Shown: positions 1 to 10,421, counted from the first letter of the stretch. The stretch is DNA of 64,000 nucleotides from Chitinophagaceae bacterium (GCA_947504605.1 CANNJE010000002.1:24218-88217), one strand, 5' to 3'. The notes: generated by a model from the sequence alone, not told the origin. A program made the numbers and translations.

Positions 1-1285
1 TGTAATTATAACTAAAACTAAGCATATTACTCATTTTAGTGTTAGACCAAATATAGGTTGGACTAAAACCAAAATCATTGCTCACATTTTTTATTCCATA
101 AGGATTAAGGCCACTGGCAGATTGGAAACCAAAATTATTGTAGTTAATATTTAAACTCCATTGATCATTAAACTGTGTAAACCAATTTAGGTTTCCAATA
201 AACTGATTAGCCTTTAATGTTGTATTGCTGATATTGTTTACCCGCTGTCCAAGGCTTGCCACAATGTTCATTTTGTTTTTCCATGTGTTCCATTTTGTAT
301 TGAGTAAATAATCAAATCTGTCAGGCTGCAAATAAGGATAACCAGCTGTTTGAAAACCAGCTCCAAAATATTTACTGCTTATTCCCAAATCAAAGTTTTT
401 TCCTTTTTTGCCAATGGCTGCAGTAGCAGCATAGTCCCTAACGGTTGATGTATGGGCCTTAATAAATGGATCGAATGATTTGATCAGTAGTGTAGCTGGT
501 GATGTTAAATCTCTGGTGAAAACAGATTGTGCGCCTTCCATTTTTACATACCAACCTTTTTTGAAATACACATTTGACAACAAACTTATAATAACAGCTT
601 CCTGTGGTTTAATGGTTATTGGCGGGGGTGCAGATGAGTTGACAAAATCTTTTCCCTTTGCAATATTTAAGGATATTTCATATTTTCCTTCCTTTTCTTT
701 CCCAAGTTGAAACATCCAGTTACGACGTTTATATGCACCCGCTATTGTTGGGGGACCGCTAAAATAACTTATACCTGCCTGCGAAACGCCAGTAAAAAAT
801 TTGATTCGATAGCTTTTAGGCCTAAGATCAAACCCTGCTCCAAATATTCCAATATCACCCGTACTTAACTCGCTGTATTTTAAATATTGAGTACCCAGTT
901 GTAATTCTGCCCATTTATATTTAGGGTTCACGGCAATATTATTTACCGGGTTAGTAATCCATTGTTTAAAATCCTGCTTTGGACCACCAGGAATAAAGCC
1001 ACTGTATGGCCCAGCAAAATTGGTGGGCAATGCTGCCATACTAATATTAAAAGGCAGCGAAAAATTTTTGTCAAATTGAAAGTTGGGCATAAAATTAAAG
1101 CGAACCTGGTTCCATGGTCGGCGTGGAGTGTAACCCATCCAGCCTGAAGGATTTCTATTTAAACCATACCCTTCATACGTAACCCCCATGGTTCCGCTTA
1201 CAGAAAAATCCGGCTTTTTCGTTTGTGCATAAGCCGCAGTATTCAGTAAAATAAAACCAGTTAAAATGATTTTTATTTTATTCAT
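1..1285 (-). CDS. Secreted outer-membrane beta-barrel-like protein, C-terminus truncated by window edge
   Basis: Open minus-strand frame from ATG at 1285 (MNKIKIILTGFILLNTAAYAQTKKPDFSVSGTMGVTYEGYGLNRNPSGW...) running off the left edge; signal peptide, alternating aromatic/polar strands; directly downstream of the 1294-6813 gene. Missing from the ORF track because it has no stop in the window. Confidence 0.75.
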   Translation of the reverse strand, partial: MNKIKIILTGFILLNTAAYAQTKKPDFSVSGTMGVTYEGYGLNRNPSGWMGYTPRRPWNQVRFNFMPNFQFDKNFSLPFNISMAALPTNFAGPYSGFIPGGPKQDFKQWITNPVNNIAVNPKYKWAELQLGTQYLKYSELSTGDIGIFGAGFDLRPKSYRIKFFTGVSQAGISYFSGPPTIAGAYKRRNWMFQLGKEKEGKYEISLNIAKGKDFVNSSAPPPITIKPQEAVIISLLSNVYFKKGWYVKMEGAQSVFTRDLTSPATLLIKSFDPFIKAHTSTVRDYAATAAIGKKGKNFDLGISSKYFGAGFQTAGYPYLQPDRFDYLLNTKWNTWKNKMNIVASLGQRVNNISNTTLKANQFIGNLNWFTQFNDQWSLNINYNNFGFQSASGLNPYGIKNVSNDFGFSPTYIWSNTKMSNMLSFSYNY

Positions 1286-1293
1286 AAAAAAAG

Positions 1294-4200
1294 TTATTTC
1301 TTTTTAATTACAAAGTCAAAACATTTTATCACTTCACATTCTTTACAATCATTGTCACGGAAAGTAAACTTCACACAAATCCTTCCTTTTAATTCGCAAC
1401 AATCTATGGCTGGTACCGGCGGCAAAATAAAATTGATGCCGATATTGGTATTGTTGGGAATAGGAATATTGGTTCCATTGTTCCAAACTATTTCCCGAGG
1501 GTTTTGGTATGCACCTGTACCGCTTCCATTAAATGAAGGAACCGACGTGCCGCCATACATAGTTATTTTTGGAGGTGCTGAGCCAATATTTGTTGCTGAT
1601 GCTGTACTGGCCCATGTGAAAGGAAGATTCACACATTTCAAACATTCTTTGCCAAAATTATCGGTGATGGTATAGCTGGTTACATTGGCTCTTACTTCGG
1701 TAATATTGGCTGTACTTAATCCACTAATGCTGAAATTTTCTGTGAGCAATGTTGCATTGGGAATTTGTATATAATTATATGTTACGGCACTCGTATCTGC
1801 TTTTATCTCGTAAGGGCAGCAAGGCAAAGAATCGCAGTTGGTAACAAATTTTATTACACAGCTATCACAAATTTTAGTGCCACACCAGCCATACATAGTT
1901 ACGGTATAAGTACCCGTTTGACTAGGCGTAAATGTTAGTGGCAAATTGCCGCTGGTTGTGCCTGAAGGCTGCTGCAATGTATATGTAACTGCCCCGTTAC
2001 AGGTTTCATCTGCACAGAGATAATTAGCATTTAATGTGATGGGTGTTTTACATTTTACTTCAATAGACTTATTCTTATCACAATTAATTTTCTTATTCAC
2101 ATTGTCAATTGTATAAGTTTTCTCTCCCCATTTACTTCCCTTACAATCGCAGGTACTGCACTTCACTTCAAACTTAATTACACAACTGTCGCAAATTTTA
2201 TCACCACACCATCCATACATTTTAAGCACATAAACACCTGTTAATGCAGGGGTAAATGTAAACGGCGCAGTACCGGTAATAGCCGGGCCACTGGGTGGTT
2301 GCAGGCTGTAGGTTACTTTAGGCGGGCAGGTAGTATCTTTACAATTATAGTTTGCATTAATGGTATAGGACTGAAAACAGTTTAATTTATAACTGTTATT
2401 ACACTCAAGTTTTTGAGTTGCTTCAACATTTGCATTTACTGCAATTGCTTCATCTTTTTCTACCGGCGTTTTCCCTTTCGTTTTTAAATTAATTTCGCCC
2501 CAATGGCTTTCTTTGCAATCACATTCGCCGCAATGTTTGATAAACAAATCGTATTTGCCGGATTTGCTTGCACAGGTATCTCCAATAAAATTTACTACAA
2601 TATAAATTTGATGTTGGCCTAACGATAAGAGGGCAAGATTCAAACCCGGCCCGGTAGAATGATAAACCCCATCAACAAACCATTGAATTACATACACTCC
2701 GTTATAAGTTTGTCCGGGACCTAAAGGTAGTGGCGGAATTAATTTTATAGTATCGCATAAAGTATCGCAGCCAATAGGGAACAAATCAACATATGGTCGT
2801 TTTTTAATGCTAACCATATTACTGTTTGCAAAACATCCGCTTACAGGATCTACCACAGTTACAAAATAATTTCCTGCCTGTGCAGTGGTCATTGTTTGCC
2901 CACTGGCTCCGTTACTCCATTGATAAATATAATTGGGGTTTGCTGGTAATGCCGTTGCAGTGTAGGTATGGCTGATTCCTTCGCACAAATAACCGATAGG
3001 CGCAATGGTTACTGTTGGGTTATTGTAAACATATACACAGAAAGTATCTTTTGCAATACAGCCCGTAGTAATATCTGTAACAGTTAAAATAAACTGGTAA
3101 GTACCCGAAGCATTCACCGTTACATTAGCATCGTATTGTGTATTGTTTGGAGTAAATGTAGCTGCAGGGGTTACTGTCCATGAATAAGTATAATTCGGAT
3201 CGTTTAAACTATTGTATAAATAAATACTTCCGCTGCCGCTGATGCATTGAATCGTTTGGCCTTTAATATCTGCAATGGGTAATGGGTGATGCCAGATATG
3301 CATTTTGTTAGACTGTGCAACACATCCTGTACCATTACTAACAATCACATAATACTCTCCTACCTGGTTTGTGCTATAGGTAGCACTTGTAGCACCGCTA
3401 ATTGGATTGCCATTAAAATACCATTGATAGGTTCCAAAGACGGCAGGAGTTGTGGTTAAAGTAAAACTACTGCCAGGACAAATGTATTTATCAGTAGGAA
3501 TGCTCACCGTTAATTTAGGTAAGATGGTAACTGTTTGACTATTGGTGGCCACACAACCTAATTGGTTTGTTACAGTTAAGGTTACCACACTTGTATTGGG
3601 TGGTGGTGCAGCAAACGTATGTGTTGTTGTTTGCAGGTTGGATTGATAGCCATCGCCAAAATTCCAGTTATAAGTATTGGTTGCAGCACCAGCTGTTGTA
3701 AAAGGAGCAGCCGTGCCTGCACAAATAGGAGTGGGTGGCGTAAAAGATGCTGTTGGAATATTAATCGTTACAGGATAAGTAACAGATGCTGTGCATCCGC
3801 TGCAGGATGATGTAACGGTCAGGGTTATGTTATAAGTACCCGAAACGATGGCAGTAAATACCGGGTTGGCTGCAGCAGGATTATTAAAACTTGCGCCTGC
3901 TGCACCTGTATATGTCCATGCGTGAGAAAGGATACTGCAACCCAAACTTGGTAAGGTGCTTGACAGATCCGATAATGTAACCTGGCCGCAATTTATGTTA
4001 GTTCCAAAATTGGCAGCCACCGGAACAATGTACCGGATCGTATCCAGCAAAGGACAAATATGTGGCGTAGGCGGTGGCGGGCAGTTGGATAACATGGAAG
4101 CAGTTACAATATAAATGCCAGGTAAGGTATATGCATGAGGAGCTGTAAATACGGTGCCGGTCATTCCTCCAAACGGGGTTGTTATTACAGGAGACCCATC

Positions 4201-6813
4201 CCCAAAATTCCAGAACACACCGGCATTTGGTGAGTTAGGTGGCGTAAAAGTATAGGTAGCATTAAAGATTACATTATTGCATGGATTACTGGGCGCATTA
4301 ATTACAATACCATAAGCAAGGGGTGCATCTTCATCTGTGATATTATATGATGGCCCCGCAAGGTCTTCGTTAAAAACTTTTGTTTCAATAAAACAAGACC
4401 CGTTGCAGGGAGAGAAATAAATGTTGATTGCATTAGAAGTGTCTTTACAATTACCGCAGGAAATAATTACAGAATAGGAACCCACTGCTGTAACATTTAA
4501 AGAAGGGCTGTTACTGCCAACGGGTGAACCTGCATTATACCATTGATAAGAGTAGGTGCAGGTAATATTAGACATTACTGTTGCAACCAGGTTCACATTA
4601 ATAGGATCTCCGGGGCAATAAGTATTATAATTATCTGCGGTAATATTTACGGTAGATACAAATGTATTGGGCACAAACACACTTGCCGAACCTGTGCAAC
4701 CCGTTCCTTTTACTTTATAAAATCCGGGAAGGGTGGCAGTATAAGTTGGCGTGGGTGTGCTGGTTATAAACACGCCGTTTAAATACCAGGAGTAAGGAGC
4801 TGTTGTTGGCGCTGTTGTAAGTGTTACTCCGGTTGTGCAAAGATTTCCTGTTGCGTTTAAAGTACCGTTTGGCGGATTGTTTACCGTAACGGTTAATGAA
4901 CTTGATTGGCCACAGGCTGTAACCGTTATCACACAGGTGGCTATTGCTGCGCCACCATTCCATTGCACATTAATACTGTTAGCAGATACAGGAATGATAG
5001 TTCCCAAAGCATTACTTAACGTCCAAGTGTAGCCGCCGGGAGGTACGGGGCCGGCAATCGTATAAGTTTCAGTGGCGTCAATACATACATTGATGTTACC
5101 TGTTGGTGCAGGGGGCGCACCCACTACCGAAACGTTGATAGTTTTGGGATTACAGGTACAGCCATTCACAGTTTGAGAAACACTGATGGTTCCGTTGGAG
5201 GTAAATTTTACCAACACAGAATCCTTATGTGCCCCCATGTATTGTATAATTGTTCCGTTGGTAACCGTCCAGTTAAATACACCCGCATTCATATTACTGC
5301 TAATGCTGTATGCCACCGTTTGATTGGCACAAACAATGATTGGCCCAATAATGCTGTTAAGTTTAGGAGTATCCAGTACTATCACATTTAATATAGCCGG
5401 CGATGAACAATAATTGGCAGGCGTTTGTGGCGTGGCAGTTATAGCATAATTTCCAACACTGGTCCATGTTATTTGTTGGCCGTTTAAACCCACAGGAGAA
5501 TTTGTAAATCCAGTATTGGGTAAAAATGTCCATGTCTGCACATTGCCATTGGCAAAATACGTGGCTGTCTTTCCCACACAAATTGGAGAGAGTCCATTTA
5601 ATGTAAATGGAGGTTTTATATTAATTTGGATAGTATCTGCGCCACTGCAACCGCTGTAAGGGTTGGTATAATTACAAATTAAATTGTAAGGTCCGCCAAC
5701 CAGGTTATTCCAGGTGATGTTGATTACATTATGGTTGCTGTCGTAACCGGCAATAGTGCCTCCACCACTTAATGTCCAGTTGTAAAACGTGCCAGGCAAT
5801 GCAGGCAGCGAGTAAGATGTGCTGGAACCTGGGCAAACAACTGTGGGTCCCTGTATTGGTAAATTGGGATACAATACAGGAACATTTAAAGTGGCCGTAT
5901 TGCCGCATGTGCCGGGGCAGTTAGCATTTAATGTAACACTGGTTGGATAAGCACTTGGCTGGTTCCATACAACCGTAACGCAGGTAGATCCTTGTCCGGA
6001 AACAATGGAGCCGCCACTTATCACCCAGTTTAATCCTGTGCAGCCGGTTGCGCTGGTACAATATTTTATGGTATCTCCCGCACAGAGCATTTTGCGGCAA
6101 TCATTTGTAAATATATCAATGCCTTTTTTGTTGCTTACGTTAAAGGTTACCATGGCGGTATCTTTGCAGCCACAGTCTCTTGTATCGCCGTTGCTACCCG
6201 ACACCGTGTTGGAAACGGTTAATATAACAGTATTCAAACCGGGAGGGAAAGCATGAGCAGGAGGATTTTGCAATGTTGAATAAGTGCCATCTCCAAAATC
6301 CCAATAATAGCTGGTAGCACCTACAGAACTGGCGCCGCTAAAATTAACCGGCGCCCCGGCACAAACAGGAACAGGGCTAAAAGTAATGCCCGCAGTTGGG
6401 CCATCTATTAAACAAACTTTTTTTGATATGGTATCTCTGCATTTTCCATCGGCACTGGTTATAATCACTTGCAAAAATCCAAGAGAACCATTGCCCCAAT
6501 TGATTGTTTTAGGATTGACAGGCAATGCTACCGGAGTCCCGCCAATTACTGTCCAGTTATAGGTAAACCCGGGTAAATATGGAACTATTAAATACTGCTG
6601 CGATTGGTTTTTGCAGGCAATCATGGTTGGCGCAGACCCTCCGGCATTTCCCCCTACAGGGTCCTGGTGATCCTGTTTGCAAGCAAGATCATTGCAAGGC
6701 TGAATGCGATTGGTAACCAATTCAAATTTGGGGCAACAACCAACAGGTTGTGTTTGTGCATTTGTTATTATAAATGCAAACAATAAAATAACGATGGTGA
6801 GTAATTTCTTCAT
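1294..6813 (-). CDS. 1839-aa secreted PKD/Ig-like repeat protein with Cys-rich C-terminal modules
   Basis: Signal peptide MKKLLTIVILLFAFIITNAQ; repeated PKD-like motifs (YYWDFGDGTYSTLQNPPAHAF, FWNFGDGSPV, YNWNFGDGYQSN); tandem Cys-rich units ending GWCGxKICDSCVIKF. Confidence 0.88.
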   Translation of the reverse strand: MKKLLTIVILLFAFIITNAQTQPVGCCPKFELVTNRIQPCNDLACKQDHQDPVGGNAGGSAPTMIACKNQSQQYLIVPYLPGFTYNWTVIGGTPVALPVNPKTINWGNGSLGFLQVIITSADGKCRDTISKKVCLIDGPTAGITFSPVPVCAGAPVNFSGASSVGATSYYWDFGDGTYSTLQNPPAHAFPPGLNTVILTVSNTVSGSNGDTRDCGCKDTAMVTFNVSNKKGIDIFTNDCRKMLCAGDTIKYCTSATGCTGLNWVISGGSIVSGQGSTCVTVVWNQPSAYPTSVTLNANCPGTCGNTATLNVPVLYPNLPIQGPTVVCPGSSTSYSLPALPGTFYNWTLSGGGTIAGYDSNHNVINITWNNLVGGPYNLICNYTNPYSGCSGADTIQINIKPPFTLNGLSPICVGKTATYFANGNVQTWTFLPNTGFTNSPVGLNGQQITWTSVGNYAITATPQTPANYCSSPAILNVIVLDTPKLNSIIGPIIVCANQTVAYSISSNMNAGVFNWTVTNGTIIQYMGAHKDSVLVKFTSNGTISVSQTVNGCTCNPKTINVSVVGAPPAPTGNINVCIDATETYTIAGPVPPGGYTWTLSNALGTIIPVSANSINVQWNGGAAIATCVITVTACGQSSSLTVTVNNPPNGTLNATGNLCTTGVTLTTAPTTAPYSWYLNGVFITSTPTPTYTATLPGFYKVKGTGCTGSASVFVPNTFVSTVNITADNYNTYCPGDPINVNLVATVMSNITCTYSYQWYNAGSPVGSNSPSLNVTAVGSYSVIISCGNCKDTSNAINIYFSPCNGSCFIETKVFNEDLAGPSYNITDEDAPLAYGIVINAPSNPCNNVIFNATYTFTPPNSPNAGVFWNFGDGSPVITTPFGGMTGTVFTAPHAYTLPGIYIVTASMLSNCPPPPTPHICPLLDTIRYIVPVAANFGTNINCGQVTLSDLSSTLPSLGCSILSHAWTYTGAAGASFNNPAAANPVFTAIVSGTYNITLTVTSSCSGCTASVTYPVTINIPTASFTPPTPICAGTAAPFTTAGAATNTYNWNFGDGYQSNLQTTTHTFAAPPPNTSVVTLTVTNQLGCVATNSQTVTILPKLTVSIPTDKYICPGSSFTLTTTPAVFGTYQWYFNGNPISGATSATYSTNQVGEYYVIVSNGTGCVAQSNKMHIWHHPLPIADIKGQTIQCISGSGSIYLYNSLNDPNYTYSWTVTPAATFTPNNTQYDANVTVNASGTYQFILTVTDITTGCIAKDTFCVYVYNNPTVTIAPIGYLCEGISHTYTATALPANPNYIYQWSNGASGQTMTTAQAGNYFVTVVDPVSGCFANSNMVSIKKRPYVDLFPIGCDTLCDTIKLIPPLPLGPGQTYNGVYVIQWFVDGVYHSTGPGLNLALLSLGQHQIYIVVNFIGDTCASKSGKYDLFIKHCGECDCKESHWGEINLKTKGKTPVEKDEAIAVNANVEATQKLECNNSYKLNCFQSYTINANYNCKDTTCPPKVTYSLQPPSGPAITGTAPFTFTPALTGVYVLKMYGWCGDKICDSCVIKFEVKCSTCDCKGSKWGEKTYTIDNVNKKINCDKNKSIEVKCKTPITLNANYLCADETCNGAVTYTLQQPSGTTSGNLPLTFTPSQTGTYTVTMYGWCGTKICDSCVIKFVTNCDSLPCCPYEIKADTSAVTYNYIQIPNATLLTENFSISGLSTANITEVRANVTSYTITDNFGKECLKCVNLPFTWASTASATNIGSAPPKITMYGGTSVPSFNGSGTGAYQNPREIVWNNGTNIPIPNNTNIGINFILPPVPAIDCCELKGRICVKFTFRDNDCKECEVIKCFDFVIKKK

Positions 6814-6818
6814 GGCAA

Positions 6819-8417
6819 TTATTTTGGATTGTTTTGGTTATCGTTACCGGTACCAGTTTTTGAACAGCCTTCTTTTTTCTTTTCGTAACAAACCAGTTTA
6901 TTGCAACTGGTACAATCCGTAAATTCTATTTTGTATCGGATGCAGTACCGGAATACGGCACTGCAACAGGGGGTTAATTGTGGAGTGGTTATATTAAAAT
7001 TGAGCGTTTGTTGTGGCCCATTCCATTGAATGCTGTTGCTGCCGTTTGTAAAATGGCCGTAGGTGGATGCATCTTTATTACAGGGAATACAAAAATCATT
7101 TTCGGGTACCATTTCAAAATAAACCAAATCAGCCTGAATACTTTTTATTGTTTTAGCAGGTGAGGTTGTAATGCTAACCGGCTGGTTAAATGAAAGAATA
7201 TTATTACTAAAATTTATTGTTGAAGGTGCAGGAGCATTTAATGTAAAATATTTTTCATCACAGTCTGTACAGACGCAATGCAGGGTATCCCAGGCTGTTT
7301 CATTGTTGATATTATCAGGGTCGGTTGGCCAGATAGCATCCACAATAAACTTGATGGTCTTCATACTATCTACACAGTTTATAGAAGCTGTAAATACCTG
7401 CGATGAATTAGCCGCTATAGTATTGGGCAATAGAGGCACTGTTGGTGTTAGTGTTGTTAAGGGCCCTGTTCCATTTACCCTGTATTTTATAGCTGTAACC
7501 TGAGCTGGATTTGTAAGATGTTGATTGTTTACTTTGATGTAAATATTTTGTTTGCCATTGATGCAACAGCTGATATCAATACTATCAATTTTTGTATTGA
7601 TATTATCATCTAATATTTTAAAACTGTACGTTTCGCTGTTGCCATTATTTCTTCCAATTGGTTTTTCCTCTTTGGTTAATGCCTGAACCTGCCAGATAAA
7701 ATCGCAGAGATAGGGAGGTTTACAAGGGCCAATTTCCAAATTGCTAACCATTGCCTGCGTGATATTTTGTACGTCTTTAGTAACTAACGGAGCATTGCTT
7801 TTCATGGCCTGGACGCCTGATTGACCCTGCATCAGTTGCCAAATTTTTAAACGATATGCAACTGGCTCTTTCGGTTTAGGTACTAAAGGGGTCCATCGAA
7901 ACATGATTGGTTTCAACAACTCTTTTTTATTGATGGATTTACCATTTTCTGGCGTAATCAAGGTGGGCGGGGCAAAGTCTTCTGCTTTTGCCGTTTCTAC
8001 TTTAAAATCTTTACACAATTCATTACTAATAGCAATACGATCGAGGTTAAAAAACTGAACACAAATTTGATAGTTGCCATCTTTAAGTGCCGGACAATTA
8101 CCCAGCATCCCTGTAAGTTCATTAGTTGTAAAAGTTTTTACATTAAATGAACCAATCGTGCCTGCATAAGAGGGATTGTTGCCGCAAATGATCGCGCCAT
8201 TACTTTTGATTTGTATAACTAACTTTGGTTCCTTCAATTGCACTGTGGGCAACTTTTGGGAAGTGAGTATAAGTGCTGCGGGCACTTTATTCCAGTCGTC
8301 AATCTTTGACGGTAAAATATTTTTTACCTGAAAGTTTATAATTTTTATCTGTTGTTCCTGACTATGTACCCCTGTACAAAGGGATGCCAAAAATAACAGT
8401 AGCAGTAGCTTTTTCAT
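6819..8417 (-). CDS. Secreted TANFOR-like / FN3-like domain protein
   Basis: Start re-set to the internal Met (MKKLLLLLFLASLCTGVHSQ). DGNYQICVQFFNLDRIAISNELCKDFKV...PPTLITPENGKSI...IMFRWTPL resembles TANFOR-type proteins from memory. 5 nt upstream of the next gene. Confidence 0.65.
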   Translation of the reverse strand: MKKLLLLLFLASLCTGVHSQEQQIKIINFQVKNILPSKIDDWNKVPAALILTSQKLPTVQLKEPKLVIQIKSNGAIICGNNPSYAGTIGSFNVKTFTTNELTGMLGNCPALKDGNYQICVQFFNLDRIAISNELCKDFKVETAKAEDFAPPTLITPENGKSINKKELLKPIMFRWTPLVPKPKEPVAYRLKIWQLMQGQSGVQAMKSNAPLVTKDVQNITQAMVSNLEIGPCKPPYLCDFIWQVQALTKEEKPIGRNNGNSETYSFKILDDNINTKIDSIDISCCINGKQNIYIKVNNQHLTNPAQVTAIKYRVNGTGPLTTLTPTVPLLPNTIAANSSQVFTASINCVDSMKTIKFIVDAIWPTDPDNINNETAWDTLHCVCTDCDEKYFTLNAPAPSTINFSNNILSFNQPVSITTSPAKTIKSIQADLVYFEMVPENDFCIPCNKDASTYGHFTNGSNSIQWNGPQQTLNFNITTPQLTPCCSAVFRYCIRYKIEFTDCTSCNKLVCYEKKKEGCSKTGTGNDNQNNPK

Positions 8418-8714
8418 ATTTAGCAAATTTGGGTAACAATGATTGCGGCCGATTATGCACAACAATCATCATCATAACACAATATACCTTAATTTAAATT
8501 GGGAGTGATTAAAATTAATCGATTGATTCTTTGTTTAAACCCTACTGTTTTCTGATTTTTAATTTTTTACAACCACAGTAATTTTTTAATTTGTCTTTTT
8601 TATTTATTTATTTAAAAATAAATGCATTTTAGAATAGGATAGCTGAAAATAGTTAAAAATTGCCCGTACATTTAGGGCTGTTAATTTTATATTTGCCAAA
8701 TAAAGAAAAAACTT

Positions 8715-9830
8715 ATGAAGTTTATCGTTTCGTCTTCGGCCTTACTTAAACAACTGCAGCAAATAAGCGGTGTTATTAATGCCAACACTGTTCTTCCTAT
8801 TTTAGAGGATTTTTTATTTGAAATAGAAAAAAATAAGCTCACTGTGGTGGCCACAGATCTGGAAACCGTAATGAAAGTACATTTGGATATTGAAGCCAAG
8901 GACAGCGGAAAAGTATGTATTCCAGCTAAAATATTGTTAGACTCTCTAAAAAATATTCCGGAGCAGCCGCTTACTTTTAATATTGACAAAAATTTTGGCG
9001 TAGAAATTACCAGCGACAATGGTAAGTATAAAGTAATGGGTGAAAATCCTGATAACTTCCCAAAAGAGCCAGCTGCCGATGATGCCAACAGTTTTACGAT
9101 GACATCTACAGCCCTGGTAACAGCGATCAATAAAGCCATTTTTGCTGTAAGCAGCGATGATCTTCGCCCTGCTATGACCGGCGTATTTTTTGAACTCGAT
9201 ACCAAAGGACTGAGCTTTGTAGCAACGGATGCACACAGGCTGGTAAAATATACCCGCAGTGATGTAAGCTGCCCACAGAAAGATTCTTTTATCGTTCCTA
9301 AAAAACCTTTGCAACTTTTAAAAACAGCATTGCCCGATAATCAGGACGAACTAAATGTTTCTTACAATGGTAATCACCTATTTGTAAAACATGGCGGCAC
9401 AGAATTGGTATGTCGTTTAATTGACGCTCGTTTCCCTGATTATAAAGTAGTAATTCCCGTAGACAATCCTTATAAAATGACTGTAAACCGCTCTGCTTTC
9501 CAAAATGCATTGCGCAGGGTGAGTGTATTTAGTAATAAGAGCACCAACCAGGTAGCATTAAGCATAAGTGGAAGTGAACTGCAGCTGGCCAGCCAGGATG
9601 TTGACTTTAGTTTTGAAGGAAACGAACGCATGGCCTGCCAGTATGATGGCGAAGACCTACAAATTGCCTTTAACGCAAAATTCTTAATTGAAATGCTGAA
9701 TGGCGCTGATACTGACGATATCAATATGGAATTAAGCACGCCCACAAAAGCGGGCATCATCAAGCCAACAGAACAGGGGGAAGGTGAAGAGTTACTGATG
9801 CTGGTAATGCCGCTGATGTTGAATAATTAA
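8715..9830 (+). CDS. dnaN: DNA polymerase III subunit beta (sliding clamp)
   Basis: 371 aa; MKFIVSSSALLKQLQQISGVINANTVLPILEDFLFEI...FVATDAHRLVKY...LLMLVMPLMLNN, typical DnaN. Confidence 0.97.
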   Translation: MKFIVSSSALLKQLQQISGVINANTVLPILEDFLFEIEKNKLTVVATDLETVMKVHLDIEAKDSGKVCIPAKILLDSLKNIPEQPLTFNIDKNFGVEITSDNGKYKVMGENPDNFPKEPAADDANSFTMTSTALVTAINKAIFAVSSDDLRPAMTGVFFELDTKGLSFVATDAHRLVKYTRSDVSCPQKDSFIVPKKPLQLLKTALPDNQDELNVSYNGNHLFVKHGGTELVCRLIDARFPDYKVVIPVDNPYKMTVNRSAFQNALRRVSVFSNKSTNQVALSISGSELQLASQDVDFSFEGNERMACQYDGEDLQIAFNAKFLIEMLNGADTDDINMELSTPTKAGIIKPTEQGEGEELLMLVMPLMLNN

Positions 9831-9850
9831 TTTACCGATTTCGAAGATAA

Positions 9851-9885
9851 AAAAGCGCTTTCATGTTGTGAAAGCGCTTTTTTAT
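9851..9885 (+). terminator. Rho-independent terminator after dnaN
   Basis: aaagcgctttca-tgttg-tgaaagcgctttttt hairpin plus T-run 20 nt after the dnaN stop. Confidence 0.85.
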
Positions 9886-9977
9886 TATTTTAAAGCAAGT
9901 TCCTTATGAATCTGTGTATGTAATTTTACTTTATAATTTTTTTATCACAAAAAGTGACCAAGTTTTAAAATAATTCC

Positions 9978-10385
9978 ATGAATTTTAAACAAATAGCATC
10001 TTACGACAATTTTATGTTAGCCAACATGACGCTAGGCCTATTGCAGGAATATGAAATCAATTGTCATTTAAAAGATGAAAATACCATTACAATAGATCCA
10101 TTGTTAAGTCCCGCTATAGGAGGAATTAAACTGATGGTAGATGAAGCCGATTTTCAAAAAGCACTAACCCTAATTAAAAAAGCAGAGGAGGAATACCTTA
10201 GTGAAATTCCATGCCCAAACTGTAAAAGTCTTTCATTAACAATAGAAGAAAAAACAAATAAGCCCGATAGTTTTTGGGGTAGTTTAAAGAATCTGATTGC
10301 ATATGGCCAAACTGAAACTTATACAAAAAACTATCGCTGCAAAAATTGCAAAAGGCTGTTTTCAGAACTTCCTTCCAGCTTTTAA
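9978..10385 (+). CDS. DUF2007-like protein with C-terminal zinc-ribbon-like CxxC motifs
   Basis: MNFKQIASYDNFMLANMTLGLLQEYEINCHLKDENT... then CPNCKS...CKNCKRLF. Confidence 0.7.
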   Translation: MNFKQIASYDNFMLANMTLGLLQEYEINCHLKDENTITIDPLLSPAIGGIKLMVDEADFQKALTLIKKAEEEYLSEIPCPNCKSLSLTIEEKTNKPDSFWGSLKNLIAYGQTETYTKNYRCKNCKRLFSELPSSF

Positions 10386-10421
10386 GATATTTCTTCAATC
10401 AAAAGAGTATATTTTTGATCT

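Noticed and set aside
3619-5391. Plus-strand ORFs (63-82 aa) across the PKD gene
   Set aside because: Antisense to a long confident minus-strand reading frame.
1294-6813. Repeated DNA motifs could suggest a CRISPR or VNTR array
   Set aside because: Repeats are in-frame coding for PKD/Ig-like units, divergent and unevenly spaced; no spacer structure.
8687-9205. 172-aa antisense ORF over dnaN (and similar antisense ORFs at 8946, 9298, 9470)
   Set aside because: Opposite strand of a confident dnaN; no signal of an independent protein family.
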